Below are positions 31,111 through 40,796 of a stretch of 64,000 nt of DNA, one piece after another (positions within the stretch are counted from its first letter, which is position 1; every line of letters starts with the position of its first letter). The notes under the pieces are model-generated. The model worked only from the letters and a program-made list of their open reading frames with translations. It ran no database searches and was not told the origin of the DNA. This DNA is from Mycobacteriales bacterium (lineage in GTDB: Bacteria; Actinomycetota; Actinomycetes; Mycobacteriales; SCTD01): positions 1 through 64,000 of the forward strand of contig JAUYQP010000058.1 in NCBI GenBank assembly GCA_030697205.1, in the 5' to 3' direction. The translations under genes were made by a program, and so were the position numbers.

Positions 31111-33048
31111 TCACTGGAAGGTCGGGGCTCCGGACGGCGGGAAGGGCATCAGCGCCGGGCGGACGACCTCGGAGTAGTAGCGGAGCATCCAGTGGGTCGT
31201 GAGGTAGTCGTAGCCGGGGTTGGCGTAGCGGGGGTTGTTGAAGCCGCCGTCGAGCTGTGTCGGGTCCTTCTGCCACATGAAGTCCGCCGACTTGCGCATC
31301 GCGATCGGGAGCGCGGTCAGGGCACGCCGCGAGGTGCCGGTCCCCGGCTTGACGACCTCTGTGCGGGTGCCGTCGGGCGCCGTCGTGATGACCCGCGTCT
31401 CGTCGGTGAGGACACAGGTGAGGTCGTACGGCGTACCGCTGCTCGGGTCCGTCACGGTCGAGCCGCACTTCGTGGAGTTGGTGACGAGGTGGTTGCTGGC
31501 CTCGGTCGCCCGGAAGTAGTCGATGTAGGAGCGCTGGTGGCGTACGGCCTCGGTCAGCCGCTCGGGGTCGCCCGTCATCGCGTAGGCGATGCCCTCGTAG
31601 AAGGGGTTCTGGTCGTCGCCGGTCGTGGCCTGCATCGCGCCCATGGCCTGGGCGGCGGCGGTGCGGACGACGGGGTCCGAGTCGAGGCGCCACAGGTCGA
31701 AGACGGTCATGTGGTTGAGGTGGAACTTGTAGTAGCTCGCGTGCGGCTCGGCGGCGTCGACGAGCATCGAGGCGGTGAGCTGCGGCAGCTGGCCGGCGAT
31801 CTCCTGGCGGTAGATCCGCTCGAAGTCGAGCTTCTGCTCGGCGGTGCCGGCGACGGTCGAGGCGTAGCGCGCGACGGCGGCCATGTTGAGGCGGGCGGAC
31901 GGCACGTAGACGAACAGCGGCGAGATGACGTGGTCGAAGTCGTGGCCGTAGGGCGACAGCGGGACGAGTACGACGGTGCCGTGCGGGCGCGGGGTGGTCC
32001 AGAGGTACTTCGCGGCGAAGCCGGTCAGCGCCATCAGGTCACCGGCGACGCGGCGGGCCAGCTCGGGGTCGGAGGGGCCGACGAGCTCGAGGGCGGTCGA
32101 CAGGCCGAAGGTCGTCCCGGCGTAGGCGTCGCGGGAGGTGCCACCGAGGCAGTAGTAGTCGTGGCCGTCGTCCCAGCGCAGCGGGCCGAAGGCGCGCTCG
32201 CCGTTCTTCGCGAAGTTGAAGCCGTCGGGGTCGTCGGCGCGCGAGCAGGCTCGGAAGAGCAGCCCGGGCTCGCCGTGGATGATGCCGCCGCCGTAGTCGA
32301 CGAACCCGCGCTTGGTGACGCTGCCTGGCCCGCCGGCGACGATGCCCGGGGCGTCCTGGACGAGGGCCTGCGCGCCGGCCGCGGCTTGCTGGGGGTCGCG
32401 CGGGTCGATGTCGTGGCCGTTGGCCTTCGGCGCGAACTCGTAGTCCCAGGCCTTGGAGATGTTGCTCAGGATGTGGAACTGGCGGGTCAGCACGTCGACC
32501 TTGCGCTTGGCGTCGCGCTGCTCCACCTGCCACCGGGCGATCTCGGCGTCGAGGACCTGGAGCCCGGCACCGCCGGTGCCGACCCCGTTGTTGCCGCCGT
32601 TGTCGGCCTGGGGGTTCGCGGCGAGGTAGGCGGCGCGGTCAGCGGTCAGCGCCTCGAGGCGCTTGCTCGCGAGGGCGAAGCGGTAGGCCTGACCGGCCAG
32701 GTAGTTGCCGCTGTAGAGAGCGGAGTCGCCGGCGGCGGAGGTGCCGACCTCCTGGCCGGGCACGCGGTCGGTGGTGGCGTAGACGAGGTTGTAGACCTGG
32801 CCGTGGTCGTCGGGTCCCGGTGCCTCGCGCAGCCGCGCGGTGGGGGAGAAGAAGTCGGCGATGCGGTCCTCGAAGCCGGCGGCCTCGGCGGCGTCGGCCG
32901 GGGTGTCCAGCGGACCCTGCTGCACGGGCGGGGGAGGGGGCGTCGCGGGGGCGGCAAGCGCCGTCGGCACCATCGTCGCGACGCTCAGCCCGAGGGCGAG
33001 CATCAGCGGGAAGCGGGGGCGGATCCGTCCACAGCGGGTTTGCAGCAT
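31111..33048 (-). CDS. Secreted protein of unknown family
   Basis: 645 residues from ATG 33048. A signal peptide (RFPLMLALGLSVATMVPTAL, cleavage near AAPA) and a Pro-rich spacer (PATPPPPPVQQG) are followed by a long, mostly helical protein. It has regular Trp/Tyr/Asp-rich segments (YEFAPKANGHDIDPRD, HASYYKFHLNHMTVFDLWRL, WMLRYYSEVV) and few cysteines. The ordered aromatic motifs suggest an extracellular enzyme or carbohydrate-related alpha/alpha barrel, but I recognise no catalytic signature. The nearby REP-like stem-loops lie after its stop. Confidence 0.7.
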   Translation of the reverse strand: MLQTRCGRIRPRFPLMLALGLSVATMVPTALAAPATPPPPPVQQGPLDTPADAAEAAGFEDRIADFFSPTARLREAPGPDDHGQVYNLVYATTDRVPGQEVGTSAAGDSALYSGNYLAGQAYRFALASKRLEALTADRAAYLAANPQADNGGNNGVGTGGAGLQVLDAEIARWQVEQRDAKRKVDVLTRQFHILSNISKAWDYEFAPKANGHDIDPRDPQQAAAGAQALVQDAPGIVAGGPGSVTKRGFVDYGGGIIHGEPGLLFRACSRADDPDGFNFAKNGERAFGPLRWDDGHDYYCLGGTSRDAYAGTTFGLSTALELVGPSDPELARRVAGDLMALTGFAAKYLWTTPRPHGTVVLVPLSPYGHDFDHVISPLFVYVPSARLNMAAVARYASTVAGTAEQKLDFERIYRQEIAGQLPQLTASMLVDAAEPHASYYKFHLNHMTVFDLWRLDSDPVVRTAAAQAMGAMQATTGDDQNPFYEGIAYAMTGDPERLTEAVRHQRSYIDYFRATEASNHLVTNSTKCGSTVTDPSSGTPYDLTCVLTDETRVITTAPDGTRTEVVKPGTGTSRRALTALPIAMRKSADFMWQKDPTQLDGGFNNPRYANPGYDYLTTHWMLRYYSEVVRPALMPFPPSGAPTFQ

Positions 33049-33278
33049 GGTTTCACTATTCCACGCGGACCGCTTCCGCACCAGCCCCTGACGCGGCCGG
33101 AGGAGCCGGTCGGCGACTCGCCGTCATCGACCTCTGAGTCCGGCAGCCCGCGCAGCTGTCCTCATCCACAGGCACCTGAAGGCGTCCACATCCTGGCGCT
33201 CACGGTCGTCGCGATGGCGCGGCGGCCGTCAGCATCCGGGTCGTGACGACGCGGCTGGGTGGGAGGCATCATGGGCGG

Positions 33279-33824
33279 ATGGGCGTGGGTGACCGGGCGG
33301 GTGGCTGGACGGTGGCTGCCTTGGCCGACCTTCCCGCCGACGGCCGCCGCTACGAGGTCCTCGACGGCAACCTCGTCGTGAGCCCGCCGCCCCCCGTCTG
33401 GCACCAGACGGTCGGCGCGGAGCTGATGGCGCAGCTTCGGCGGTCAGCTCCGAGCGCGTGGGTGGTCGTCTACGAGAGCCTGTTCGACTACGGCGGCGAC
33501 GGTCGGGTCCCGGATCTGATGGTGGTGCGCCGGGAGGCGGCGCACGACAGGCGCGCCCTGGCCTACACGGCGGCGGACGTCGGTCTCGTCGTCGAGATCG
33601 TCAGCGCGTCGAGCCGGCGCACCGACCGCCTGTCCAAGCCTGCCGAGTACGCCGAGCAGCGGGTGCCGATGATGTGGCGGGTAGAGCTCGAGCCGGTGGT
33701 CGCGGTGCACCCGTTCGTCCTGAGCGGTGCGTCCTGGCTGGCGGCTGCGGCGGTGACGGGTCAGGGCAGGCTGCCCGTCCCGTGGGGCGAGTTGGAGATC
33801 GACCTCACCGCGCTCGACGGGTGA
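33279..33824 (+). CDS. Uma2-family (DUF820) putative endonuclease
   Basis: 181 residues from ATG 33279. The pattern GGWTVAALADLPADGRRYEV, VWHQTVGAELMAQL, VPDLMVVRRE, LVVEIVSASSRRTDRLSKP follows the Uma2 PD-(D/E)XK fold, with Asp in VPDLM and Glu in VEIVS as metal ligands. Uma2 proteins are abundant in cyanobacteria and Actinobacteria and mostly uncharacterised. It is convergent with the SEC-C protein gene, 19 bp away. Confidence 0.9.
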   Translation: MGVGDRAGGWTVAALADLPADGRRYEVLDGNLVVSPPPPVWHQTVGAELMAQLRRSAPSAWVVVYESLFDYGGDGRVPDLMVVRREAAHDRRALAYTAADVGLVVEIVSASSRRTDRLSKPAEYAEQRVPMMWRVELEPVVAVHPFVLSGASWLAAAAVTGQGRLPVPWGELEIDLTALDG

Positions 33825-33843
33825 CCCTGCGTCGGCGCAACGA

Positions 33844-36276
33844 TCAACTCAGTCCGAGCAGAGCGCGGATCCGGGTCGGGCTCATGCCCTGGTCGTCGTC
33901 GGGCCAGTCGCCGAGCATCTGCTCGAGCAGCCGCCGGGCGGTCGGGTCGTCGAGCGCCTCGCGCGGCGTCAGGCCGCCGAGCGCAGGGATCTGCTCGCCG
34001 ACCCACTCGCGCTCGTAGGCCTCGATGCGCTCGCGCACCGCGGCGAGCACGGCCGGGTCCTGCGCGAGGTCTGGCCCGCTGGGCTTGCGGCGCAGGGGCG
34101 TGACCTCGCCGGACATCAGCGCGGCCGCCGGCACGGCCTGCAGGTCGTCCTCCTCGGCCCCGGGCACCAGCCGGCGCACGAGCTGGGCGGCGGTCGCGTA
34201 GTCCTCGCGCGACATCGTGGTGACGGTCAAGGTGCTGCCCTCGATCGACAGTGTCGCGACCCCTGACTCGCCGTCCACGAGGTGGACGGCGCCGTCGTGG
34301 GCGGGGCCGAGCTCGGCCTCGAGTCGCGACAGCGCGCCGGGCGGCACGTCCCACCGCGCCTCGCACAGGACGAGCTCGTGGCCGCGCTTGGTGCGCATGT
34401 CCGGCGGGCGGTGCGCGGCGGCGTACCACTCGGCGAAGCCGACATCGGGGTCGTCGCTGCTCGCGAGGAGGTGGCGCAGCCCGGCGGCCTGCGCGCGCGG
34501 GACGCCGACGACGGCGCTCGCGATGGTGGCTCCACCGCCGTCGGGAAGCAGTCGGGTCGCCACCAGGTCGCCGGGGCTCACGCTGCGGGAGCCGGCGCGG
34601 TCGCGCACCTCGAGCTCCTCGTCGCCATCGCGCACGACCAAGCTGGTGCCGGGGCGGGTGGAGACGACCTCGACGAGGCGCAGCGGTCGGCCGTACCACT
34701 GCCGGAGCAGCTCGCGCTCGTCGTCGGGCAGCACGTCACCACGCGCGTCGTCGAAGTCCAGCACCAGGCCGTCGGCCCAGGCCGCCTGGTCGAGGGCGAC
34801 CGGGTCGGTCATGGCCATCGCGACCTGCTCGTGCGGGTCGAGGTCGGGACGCAGGGTCATGGCCGCGTCGAGCACCATCTCGCGGTTCTGCGGCTCGCGG
34901 CACCACTCCGCGAGCTTCTGCCACAGCCAGCCCGCCCGGTCGGCCAACGGGTGGCGCAGCGAGCCGAGGCAGCAGGCCTTGTGCTTGCGGCCCGACCCGC
35001 AGGGGCACGGCTGGTTGCGGCCCACCGCTGTCGAGGGCGGCTCGGCGAAGCGCGCCATCCGGCGTACGTCGGGGTGGTCGTGACCCAGCCCGAGTGCTCG
35101 CAAGTGGCGAAGCGCGGAGGCGGCGTCGCCGCGGTCCGAGGCGTAGCGGGCGGCGAGCGCGTGCGCCTCGTAGTGAGTCCGGTCGGCGGCGAGGGCAGCG
35201 GCGACGAGCTCCTCGGCCTGCAGGTTGTCCCGTAGCTCCTCGGCGGCCGTGGCAGCCAGGGTGAGGCAGAGCGCGGCGGCGCTGCCACGCGTCGCAGCGG
35301 CGAGAAGCTGCCCGAGCTCGAGCATGGCTGCCGGCTCGCCGGACGTGCGGGACCAGACGAGCAGTGCCTCGCCGAGCGCCTCCTCGTCGAGGGTGGCGGC
35401 GAGCCGTCGCGCCCGCAGCTCGTCGACCCCGGTGCCCTCGCCGAGGTCGTCGGCGGCCCGGACCAGCTCGACGAGCTGCTCAGCCTGGTCGTCGGTGAGC
35501 CGCCAGCCCGCGGCGACGTCGAGCACGTCGTCGCCCAGCCGGTCCTCCCGGAAGCGGTAGCGCCCGAAGAAGGGGTCCGCCTCGGCCCAGTCGGTGCCGG
35601 CCCGACCGACCTCGTCGCGGTAGGTCTCGAAGCCGTCGCCGATCCGCTCGGACACCGGCGGGCCCGGCTCGGTGAAGGAGCGCGGGAGGGCGTCCATGAC
35701 GACGTGGACCTGGTAGGCGAGCTGGGCGCTCGGCACGTCGTCGTCGTCGAAGGGCTGGAGGACCTGCTCGAGACGGGCCCGCAGGGCCGCATCGGTCATC
35801 GGCTCGGCCACGGGTCCGTCCACCCGCTGAAGGCGCAGCTCGTCGCTCACCCGGCTCACGCCCAGCAGGTCGCCGGGGGCGAGGTCGTCGAGCCAGCCCG
35901 GCGCGCCACGCAGCCGCCACAGAAACTCGTCCCCGAGCTCCACGTCGACCGGCCCGCGGTCGCTCTCCCAGGTCCAGTGCGGCCGCAGCCCCAGCGCGGA
36001 CAGGTCGGGGTGGATCGGTAGCCAGCCCTGTGCGAGCTCCTCGGTCGTGACCCGGTGGGTCAGCACCCGGTCGCGCAAGAGAGTGACGGTGTCGACGAAG
36101 CGGTCCTCGCCGACGCGCAGGACCAGCGGGCTCCTGTCGATCGCGTCTTCGACGGCCTTGCGCGGCTTCTTCGCCTTCGTGGCGCCAGCCTGCACAGCCA
36201 GCTCGGTGAGGCGGTCGAGGGTGAGCGGCCCGTGCTCGGCGAGCAGCGCGGCACAGGTCTCGGCGATCGTCGGCAC
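33844..36276 (-). CDS. Large SEC-C motif protein
   Basis: About 810 residues from GTG 36276. The N-terminal 60 residues look like a winged helix (IAETCAALLAEHGPLTLDRL). A helical middle part follows. A SEC-C zinc motif, VGRNQPCPCGSGRKHKACC, lies near 427-446 (bases 34974-35012), the same CxCx8CC element found at the end of SecA. The C-terminal half is mixed alpha/beta, with EDYATAAQLVRRLVPGAEED and QEIPALGGLTPREAL-like segments, the latter recalling a short domain seen after MbcA-like proteins. SEC-C marks binding to SecB, ribosomes or nucleic acid. Function unknown. Confidence 0.8.
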   Translation of the reverse strand: MPTIAETCAALLAEHGPLTLDRLTELAVQAGATKAKKPRKAVEDAIDRSPLVLRVGEDRFVDTVTLLRDRVLTHRVTTEELAQGWLPIHPDLSALGLRPHWTWESDRGPVDVELGDEFLWRLRGAPGWLDDLAPGDLLGVSRVSDELRLQRVDGPVAEPMTDAALRARLEQVLQPFDDDDVPSAQLAYQVHVVMDALPRSFTEPGPPVSERIGDGFETYRDEVGRAGTDWAEADPFFGRYRFREDRLGDDVLDVAAGWRLTDDQAEQLVELVRAADDLGEGTGVDELRARRLAATLDEEALGEALLVWSRTSGEPAAMLELGQLLAAATRGSAAALCLTLAATAAEELRDNLQAEELVAAALAADRTHYEAHALAARYASDRGDAASALRHLRALGLGHDHPDVRRMARFAEPPSTAVGRNQPCPCGSGRKHKACCLGSLRHPLADRAGWLWQKLAEWCREPQNREMVLDAAMTLRPDLDPHEQVAMAMTDPVALDQAAWADGLVLDFDDARGDVLPDDERELLRQWYGRPLRLVEVVSTRPGTSLVVRDGDEELEVRDRAGSRSVSPGDLVATRLLPDGGGATIASAVVGVPRAQAAGLRHLLASSDDPDVGFAEWYAAAHRPPDMRTKRGHELVLCEARWDVPPGALSRLEAELGPAHDGAVHLVDGESGVATLSIEGSTLTVTTMSREDYATAAQLVRRLVPGAEEDDLQAVPAAALMSGEVTPLRRKPSGPDLAQDPAVLAAVRERIEAYEREWVGEQIPALGGLTPREALDDPTARRLLEQMLGDWPDDDQGMSPTRIRALLGLS

Positions 36277-36385
36277 GAGCGACACCCTAGGAGCACCGGC
36301 GCCGACCGCCACCGCGCGGCACCGCACCCCGTGGGGTCGTGCCGCAGTCGGTGACAGGTGGCCGCGGAGCGAGCAGAGTGGCGGC

Positions 36386-37675
36386 GTGACGACAGCGGTG
36401 GTGGGGGCCGGACCGGTCGGGATGGTGGTCGCACTCGCGCTCGCCGAGCGCGGGGAGCAGGTGGTGCTCGTCGACCCTGACGCCGGCCCTCCCGCCGACG
36501 GCAGCTGGCCGCGCCGCGGGGTGATGCAGTTCCTGCACCCGCACTTCTTCCGCCATCACGTGCGTCGCGTCCTCGAGGAGCGGGTGCCGACGATGTGGGA
36601 CGCGGTCGTCGCCGCCGGGGGAGTGGTCAACGACCCGCTGCCCGGCATGCCACCGTCCATGACCACGCTGGCATGTCGGCGCTCGACCTTCGAGGCCGCC
36701 CTCCGCCGGGCACTCGAGCACGACCGGATCAGGGTGCTCACCGGCTTCGCCGAGTCGGTGGTGGTCCAGCGCGACCGGGTCGCGGGTCTCGTCGTCGACG
36801 GCGGCGCGCTCGCGGTCGACCGCGTCGTCGCGTCGCACGGCCGGCGCGGTGACCTCGGTGAGCAGTGGCGACCACCCGTGGAGGGCGGGCCGTGCGGGCA
36901 GTCCTACGTCTCGCGGATGTACCAGACCCGGCCGGGCGTCGAGCCGCTCCGCTCCTGGCTGCCCCATGGGGCGCGGTACGACGGCTACGAGGCGATCGCC
37001 TTCCCCCAGGACGCCGGCACGATGTCGGCTCTCGTCGTACGCGCGTCCGACGACCCCCGGCTGGAAATGCTGTGGGACACCGCGGCCTTCGAGGCGGCGG
37101 TCGCCGCGATCCCCAACCTCGCGCCGTGGACCGACCCGGCGGCGTCCGTCCCGCTGACGCCGGTGATGCGCGGCGGGACCCTCACCAACACCTACCGCGG
37201 CCAAGGCACGCCTCCCGCGGGCCTGCTCTTCGTCGGCGACGCCGTCTGCACCACCAACCCGTCGGCGGGCCGCGGCGTCACGCTCGGGCTCTGGCAGGCC
37301 GAGGCGCTGCTCGACGCGCTGGAGGTCGGTGACGACCGCGACGCGTCACGGGCCTTTGACGCCTGGTGCGAGGCGCAGGTGCGGCCGTGGTTCGCCGACC
37401 ACCTCGTGGAGGACGACTGGATCGTGCGGCGCTATGCCGGCGAGGACCTCGACCCCGAGGGCGTCCTGCCGTCCGGGGTCGCGGTCGACGCGGCGGCAGA
37501 GCACGACGGCCTGATGCCGGCGGTGCAGCAGTACCTCGCGATGCACGCGCCGCCGTCCTCGCTCGCCGCCGTCGAGGACGAGGTGCGCGGGCTGGTGCGC
37601 GGGGGGTGGCGACCGGGGTACGCCGAGGGCCCGGGAGTTGGAGAGATCGTCGACCTGGTCGCGGCCGCCCGGTGA
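36386..37675 (+). CDS. FAD-dependent oxidoreductase (monooxygenase-like)
   Basis: 429 residues from GTG 36386. The N-terminal dinucleotide-binding motif is AVVGAGPVGMVVALALAERG, followed by VVLVDPD. The second FAD motif is LLFVGDAVCTTNPSAGRGVT. It resembles aromatic-ring hydroxylase or halogenase-like flavoproteins that use FAD and a reduced pyridine nucleotide; I cannot name the substrate. It is divergent from the SEC-C gene, and its stop overlaps the following NYN gene (GTGA). Confidence 0.88.
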   Translation: MTTAVVGAGPVGMVVALALAERGEQVVLVDPDAGPPADGSWPRRGVMQFLHPHFFRHHVRRVLEERVPTMWDAVVAAGGVVNDPLPGMPPSMTTLACRRSTFEAALRRALEHDRIRVLTGFAESVVVQRDRVAGLVVDGGALAVDRVVASHGRRGDLGEQWRPPVEGGPCGQSYVSRMYQTRPGVEPLRSWLPHGARYDGYEAIAFPQDAGTMSALVVRASDDPRLEMLWDTAAFEAAVAAIPNLAPWTDPAASVPLTPVMRGGTLTNTYRGQGTPPAGLLFVGDAVCTTNPSAGRGVTLGLWQAEALLDALEVGDDRDASRAFDAWCEAQVRPWFADHLVEDDWIVRRYAGEDLDPEGVLPSGVAVDAAAEHDGLMPAVQQYLAMHAPPSSLAAVEDEVRGLVRGGWRPGYAEGPGVGEIVDLVAAAR

Positions 37676-38013
37676 CGCTCGTGATCGACGCCGCCAACGT
37701 CGTGGGCTCCGTGCCGGACGGGTGGTGGAAGGACCGGGCCGGTGCGGCCCGGCGACTGGTGGAGCGGCTCGCCGACCGCGAGTGCACGGTGGTCCTCGAG
37801 GGAGCCGCGCGGGCCGGCGTGCCCGAGGGCGTGGTCGGCCTGGTCACGGTGGTGCACGCGCCGGGGTCGGGTGACGACGCCCTTGCGGCGTTGGCCGGTC
37901 CGGGCGTCACGGTCGTGACCGCCGACCGTGGGCTGGCAGAGAGGGTCCGCGCGGCCGGCGGGGACGTCGTCGGCCCCCGGTCACTGGCTCGGGAGCTGCC
38001 ACCTGTCGGGTAG
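37672..38013 (+). CDS. Small NYN/PIN-like domain protein
   Basis: 113 residues from GTG 37672, overlapping the flavoprotein stop. LVIDAANVVGSVPDGWWKDR, ECTVVLEGAAR, GSGDDALAAL and TVVTADRGLAERVR match the YacP-like NYN ribonuclease fold, with acidic residues at Asp5, Asp in SGDD and Asp in ADRG. It is probably an RNase. The reason for coupling to a flavoprotein is unclear. Confidence 0.8.
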   Translation: MTLVIDAANVVGSVPDGWWKDRAGAARRLVERLADRECTVVLEGAARAGVPEGVVGLVTVVHAPGSGDDALAALAGPGVTVVTADRGLAERVRAAGGDVVGPRSLARELPPVG

Positions 38014-38084
38014 CCGACACCTGGTGGCCGGGTGCGGGTCCAGGGTGTCCTCTGCCCCGTCGGTGGACCACGGAAGGACCTCCC

Positions 38085-40706
38085 ATGACTGGCACCACGC
38101 GCAAGACCGTCACGAACACGCCGGCGGAGGTGGACTCCCTCACCGGGATCTCCGCCGACCTCAGCGGGCAGGTCCTCGCCCAGGTCGCGGAGCAGGCGTC
38201 GAAGCGGCTCCGAGAGGACCCGAGCATCAGCAAGGCCGTCGGCTCCGCGGTCGAGCGGGCCGTCGAGGAGCAGGTCCTGCAGCTCGACGCGGGTGGCACC
38301 TCGATCCGGCGGGTCGCGATCGCGGGCACCATGCTTCTGCAGGACCTGCACGTGCGCGACGGGCTGTTCGCCGAGCCGGCCGGCTCGGGCAACGCGCTCT
38401 CGGACCTGCTCGGCCGGACCCACGTCCTCACCAGCTCGGCGACTCTGGCGAGCGACGGCCGGCACGCCAAGGTCGTGCTGTGCTTCGTGCACGACAAGGC
38501 CGGACTCACGCGCCGCGGCATCGAGGTGCGGCTGGTCGCCAAGGGCACCAAGGAGCTGCTCGACCGCACCCGCACCGACGACGGAGGTCTTGTGCTGCTG
38601 CGGCTGCCGACGCCGACTCCCGACAGCGCTGGCACCGTGCCCGACGTCGAGGCGACCATCCAGGTCATCGGTACGACGCTGGCGCTCGACGTCGCGGTGC
38701 CGGCGTCGTTGCAGCACGCCGTCGCCGACCTGGAGCTCGACGCGCTGCCCGCCCTGCTCACCGACGCCGCCGGCGCCGTCCTGCCGCCACCCCTCGGCGA
38801 CGACCCGCTCGAGCGGCTGCCCTCGGACTTCACCCCCGCCCTGGCCGAGGCGATCGTCCGGCTCCGCGGCGCGACCCGCGACCCGATCCTCGGCAACACC
38901 GCCGCCTCCTCGACGGGCGCCGACTTCCGAGGTCGTCGTACTCCCGTCATCAAGGCGATGACGGTGGCTCGCACCGGGCCTGACGGCCGCCGCTACTTCG
39001 TGACCCTGCGCCAGGAGTGGGTCTTCCTGGGCTACACCCTGGGCGAGCTCAAGCAGGTCACCTCGCTCGACCCGGGACAGGTGCTCAGCAGCGTCTCGAG
39101 CACTCTCGAGCGCACCCGGAGCAGCGCCGAGCGGGCCGTGGACGAGGTACGACGAGAAGCGCTCTCCCTCACGCGCAGCACCCTGTCGCAGCTATCGAGC
39201 ATCGACACCGTCGTCAACGTCGCGACGCGCAACTCGGTGAGCGCGACCGCGGGGGTCGGCGCCGGGCTCGGGCTGTCGAACCCGGCCGGGGGCGTCATCG
39301 GTGCGGTGGTCGGCGGCCTCGTGGCAGGTCCGGTCGGCGCGATCGTCGGGGGCCTGCTCGGGGGCGGCGCGGGGGTTTCCGCGTCGACCACGACCGGCTC
39401 GACGGTGCTGTCGAGCGCGTCGACCTCCACCGACGTCGACACCTCGCTGGTGGTCAACTCCGCGCTGCAGACCGCCCAGTCGTCGGTCAACACCGCGATC
39501 GCGACTGCCAGTCAGCTGGTGCAGGACCTCAGCTCGGAGACCCGCGAGACGGTCGACAGCATCAGCCCGCTGCTGTCGCGCGTCACCAACCTCATCCGCT
39601 GGACGATGTACGAGAACTACGCCGTCGTCAGCCGGGTCGAGGACGTCGTCGGTGTCGCCCCCTACCGGCTCGACCTCGCCGGCGACCCATCGGTCCCGGT
39701 CTTCAGCGACGAGGACATCGTCGAGCTGCGGCGGTGGTTCCAACCCGCCCTGCTCGAGCCGCGCCTCGCGCCGCACTTCGACACCCTCGCGCGGGCGGTC
39801 TCGACCCGGCTCGCGGGTGGGTTGCCCGTGACGACGGTGCACCTCGAGGTCGACTACACCAGCGCCCTGATCGGGGCGACGCTGACGCTCGACCTCGGTG
39901 AGACCCGTCGACGGATCAGCCTGCGGGCGGCGAGCGGGTCGGAGCGGATCAGCATGCACATCCCGCCGACGCTGCCTGCCGACCTCGATCTGCTCGAGCT
40001 CTCGCTACAGGCCGTCATCCCGAGTCGGGGCGGCTGGTGGGAGGGGCTCTCCGACGCGCTCTACGCCTCGGGCAGCGTGCAGGTGACCCGAATCCGGATC
40101 TGGATGAACGGTTCCACCGCAGGCCGACCTGACCTCATCGTGCGCCCGGGTGACGGCCTACCCGCTGATGGGCTCACGGCGTCTACGACGCAGCGCAGCG
40201 ACACGGCGACCATCGCGCTGCCGACGAGCGCTCACCTCGTCGACACCACCCACGATCCGCTGTTCCGTCACGTCAACCGCAACCGCAACTACTACCTGTC
40301 CGTGCTGTTCGAGGCGTCCCGTCACGTCCCCTCGCTGCGGGTCGACACCCCCCAGCTGCGCGGGCTCGACACGCGGATCTGGGACCTCCCCCTGTATGGC
40401 TTCGACGGCGACGAGGTCCTCGTCCTGCAGAGCGTCGACACCCGCGACAAGAAGGGGTTCGCGAGCACGCTGGTCAAGGACATGGGGGCGGCGACGATCG
40501 TGCAGCTGGCGGCTCCCGGGGCCTACAGCGAGGCGCTCCAGGGCTTGCTGCAGCTCGAGGACGCGGCGGGTGCCCTGCACCCGCTGCTCGACCCGCCCAA
40601 CCCGGTGCTGGCGCCGGTGGCGATGGTCGACCTCGACAAGAAGACCCTCGTCCCGATCCAGCAGGAGGGCACCCTGGGCGCCCTCAACGGGGTAGGCGTC
40701 CCGTAG
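38085..40706 (+). CDS. Very large protein of unknown function with Gly-rich hydrophobic core
   Basis: 873 residues from ATG 38085, with GGAAGGACC upstream. Residues 1-80 are polar and helical. About 115-195 looks like a carboxypeptidase-regulatory/transthyretin-like beta domain (VHDKAGLTRRGIEVRLVAKG, then RTRTDDGGLVLLRLP). About 385-430 is a glycine-zipper stretch (GVIGAVVGGLVAGPVGAIVG, then GGLLGGGAG) flanked by helical, Ser/Thr-rich coiled segments. After it come RWTMYENYAVVSRVEDVVG and a beta-rich C-terminal half. There is no signal peptide. Glycine zippers occur in membrane-inserting and pore-forming proteins. I do not recognise the family. Confidence 0.7.
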   Translation: MTGTTRKTVTNTPAEVDSLTGISADLSGQVLAQVAEQASKRLREDPSISKAVGSAVERAVEEQVLQLDAGGTSIRRVAIAGTMLLQDLHVRDGLFAEPAGSGNALSDLLGRTHVLTSSATLASDGRHAKVVLCFVHDKAGLTRRGIEVRLVAKGTKELLDRTRTDDGGLVLLRLPTPTPDSAGTVPDVEATIQVIGTTLALDVAVPASLQHAVADLELDALPALLTDAAGAVLPPPLGDDPLERLPSDFTPALAEAIVRLRGATRDPILGNTAASSTGADFRGRRTPVIKAMTVARTGPDGRRYFVTLRQEWVFLGYTLGELKQVTSLDPGQVLSSVSSTLERTRSSAERAVDEVRREALSLTRSTLSQLSSIDTVVNVATRNSVSATAGVGAGLGLSNPAGGVIGAVVGGLVAGPVGAIVGGLLGGGAGVSASTTTGSTVLSSASTSTDVDTSLVVNSALQTAQSSVNTAIATASQLVQDLSSETRETVDSISPLLSRVTNLIRWTMYENYAVVSRVEDVVGVAPYRLDLAGDPSVPVFSDEDIVELRRWFQPALLEPRLAPHFDTLARAVSTRLAGGLPVTTVHLEVDYTSALIGATLTLDLGETRRRISLRAASGSERISMHIPPTLPADLDLLELSLQAVIPSRGGWWEGLSDALYASGSVQVTRIRIWMNGSTAGRPDLIVRPGDGLPADGLTASTTQRSDTATIALPTSAHLVDTTHDPLFRHVNRNRNYYLSVLFEASRHVPSLRVDTPQLRGLDTRIWDLPLYGFDGDEVLVLQSVDTRDKKGFASTLVKDMGAATIVQLAAPGAYSEALQGLLQLEDAAGALHPLLDPPNPVLAPVAMVDLDKKTLVPIQQEGTLGALNGVGVP

Positions 40707-40711
40707 GGGGC

Positions 40712-40741
40712 GCTCGCTCGGTGACAGCGGTCAGAGCGAGC
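40712..40741. terminator. Hairpin after the 873-residue protein gene
   Basis: GCTCGCTC and GAGCGAGC form an 8-bp perfect stem around a 14-base loop, six bases after the stop. There is no T-tract. Confidence 0.45.
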
Positions 40742-40796
40742 AGCCTGCCCGCCGGTTGCGACGCGGTCTTCACGACCAACGCACGCTGATCGGACG

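Noticed and set aside
33160-33180. TCATCCACA considered as a DnaA box or origin
   Set aside because: A single near-match with no cluster, no AT-rich region and no dnaA/dnaN neighbours.
31048-33246. Long plus-strand open frame opposite the secreted protein gene
   Set aside because: The minus-strand protein has a signal peptide and ordered aromatic motifs, while the plus frame is low-complexity Val/Gly/Glu/Arg.
38085-40706. Calling the 873-residue protein a contractile-injection or pore-forming toxin component
   Set aside because: Only the glycine-zipper composition points that way. No secretion, tube or sheath genes are nearby and no family match is known to me.
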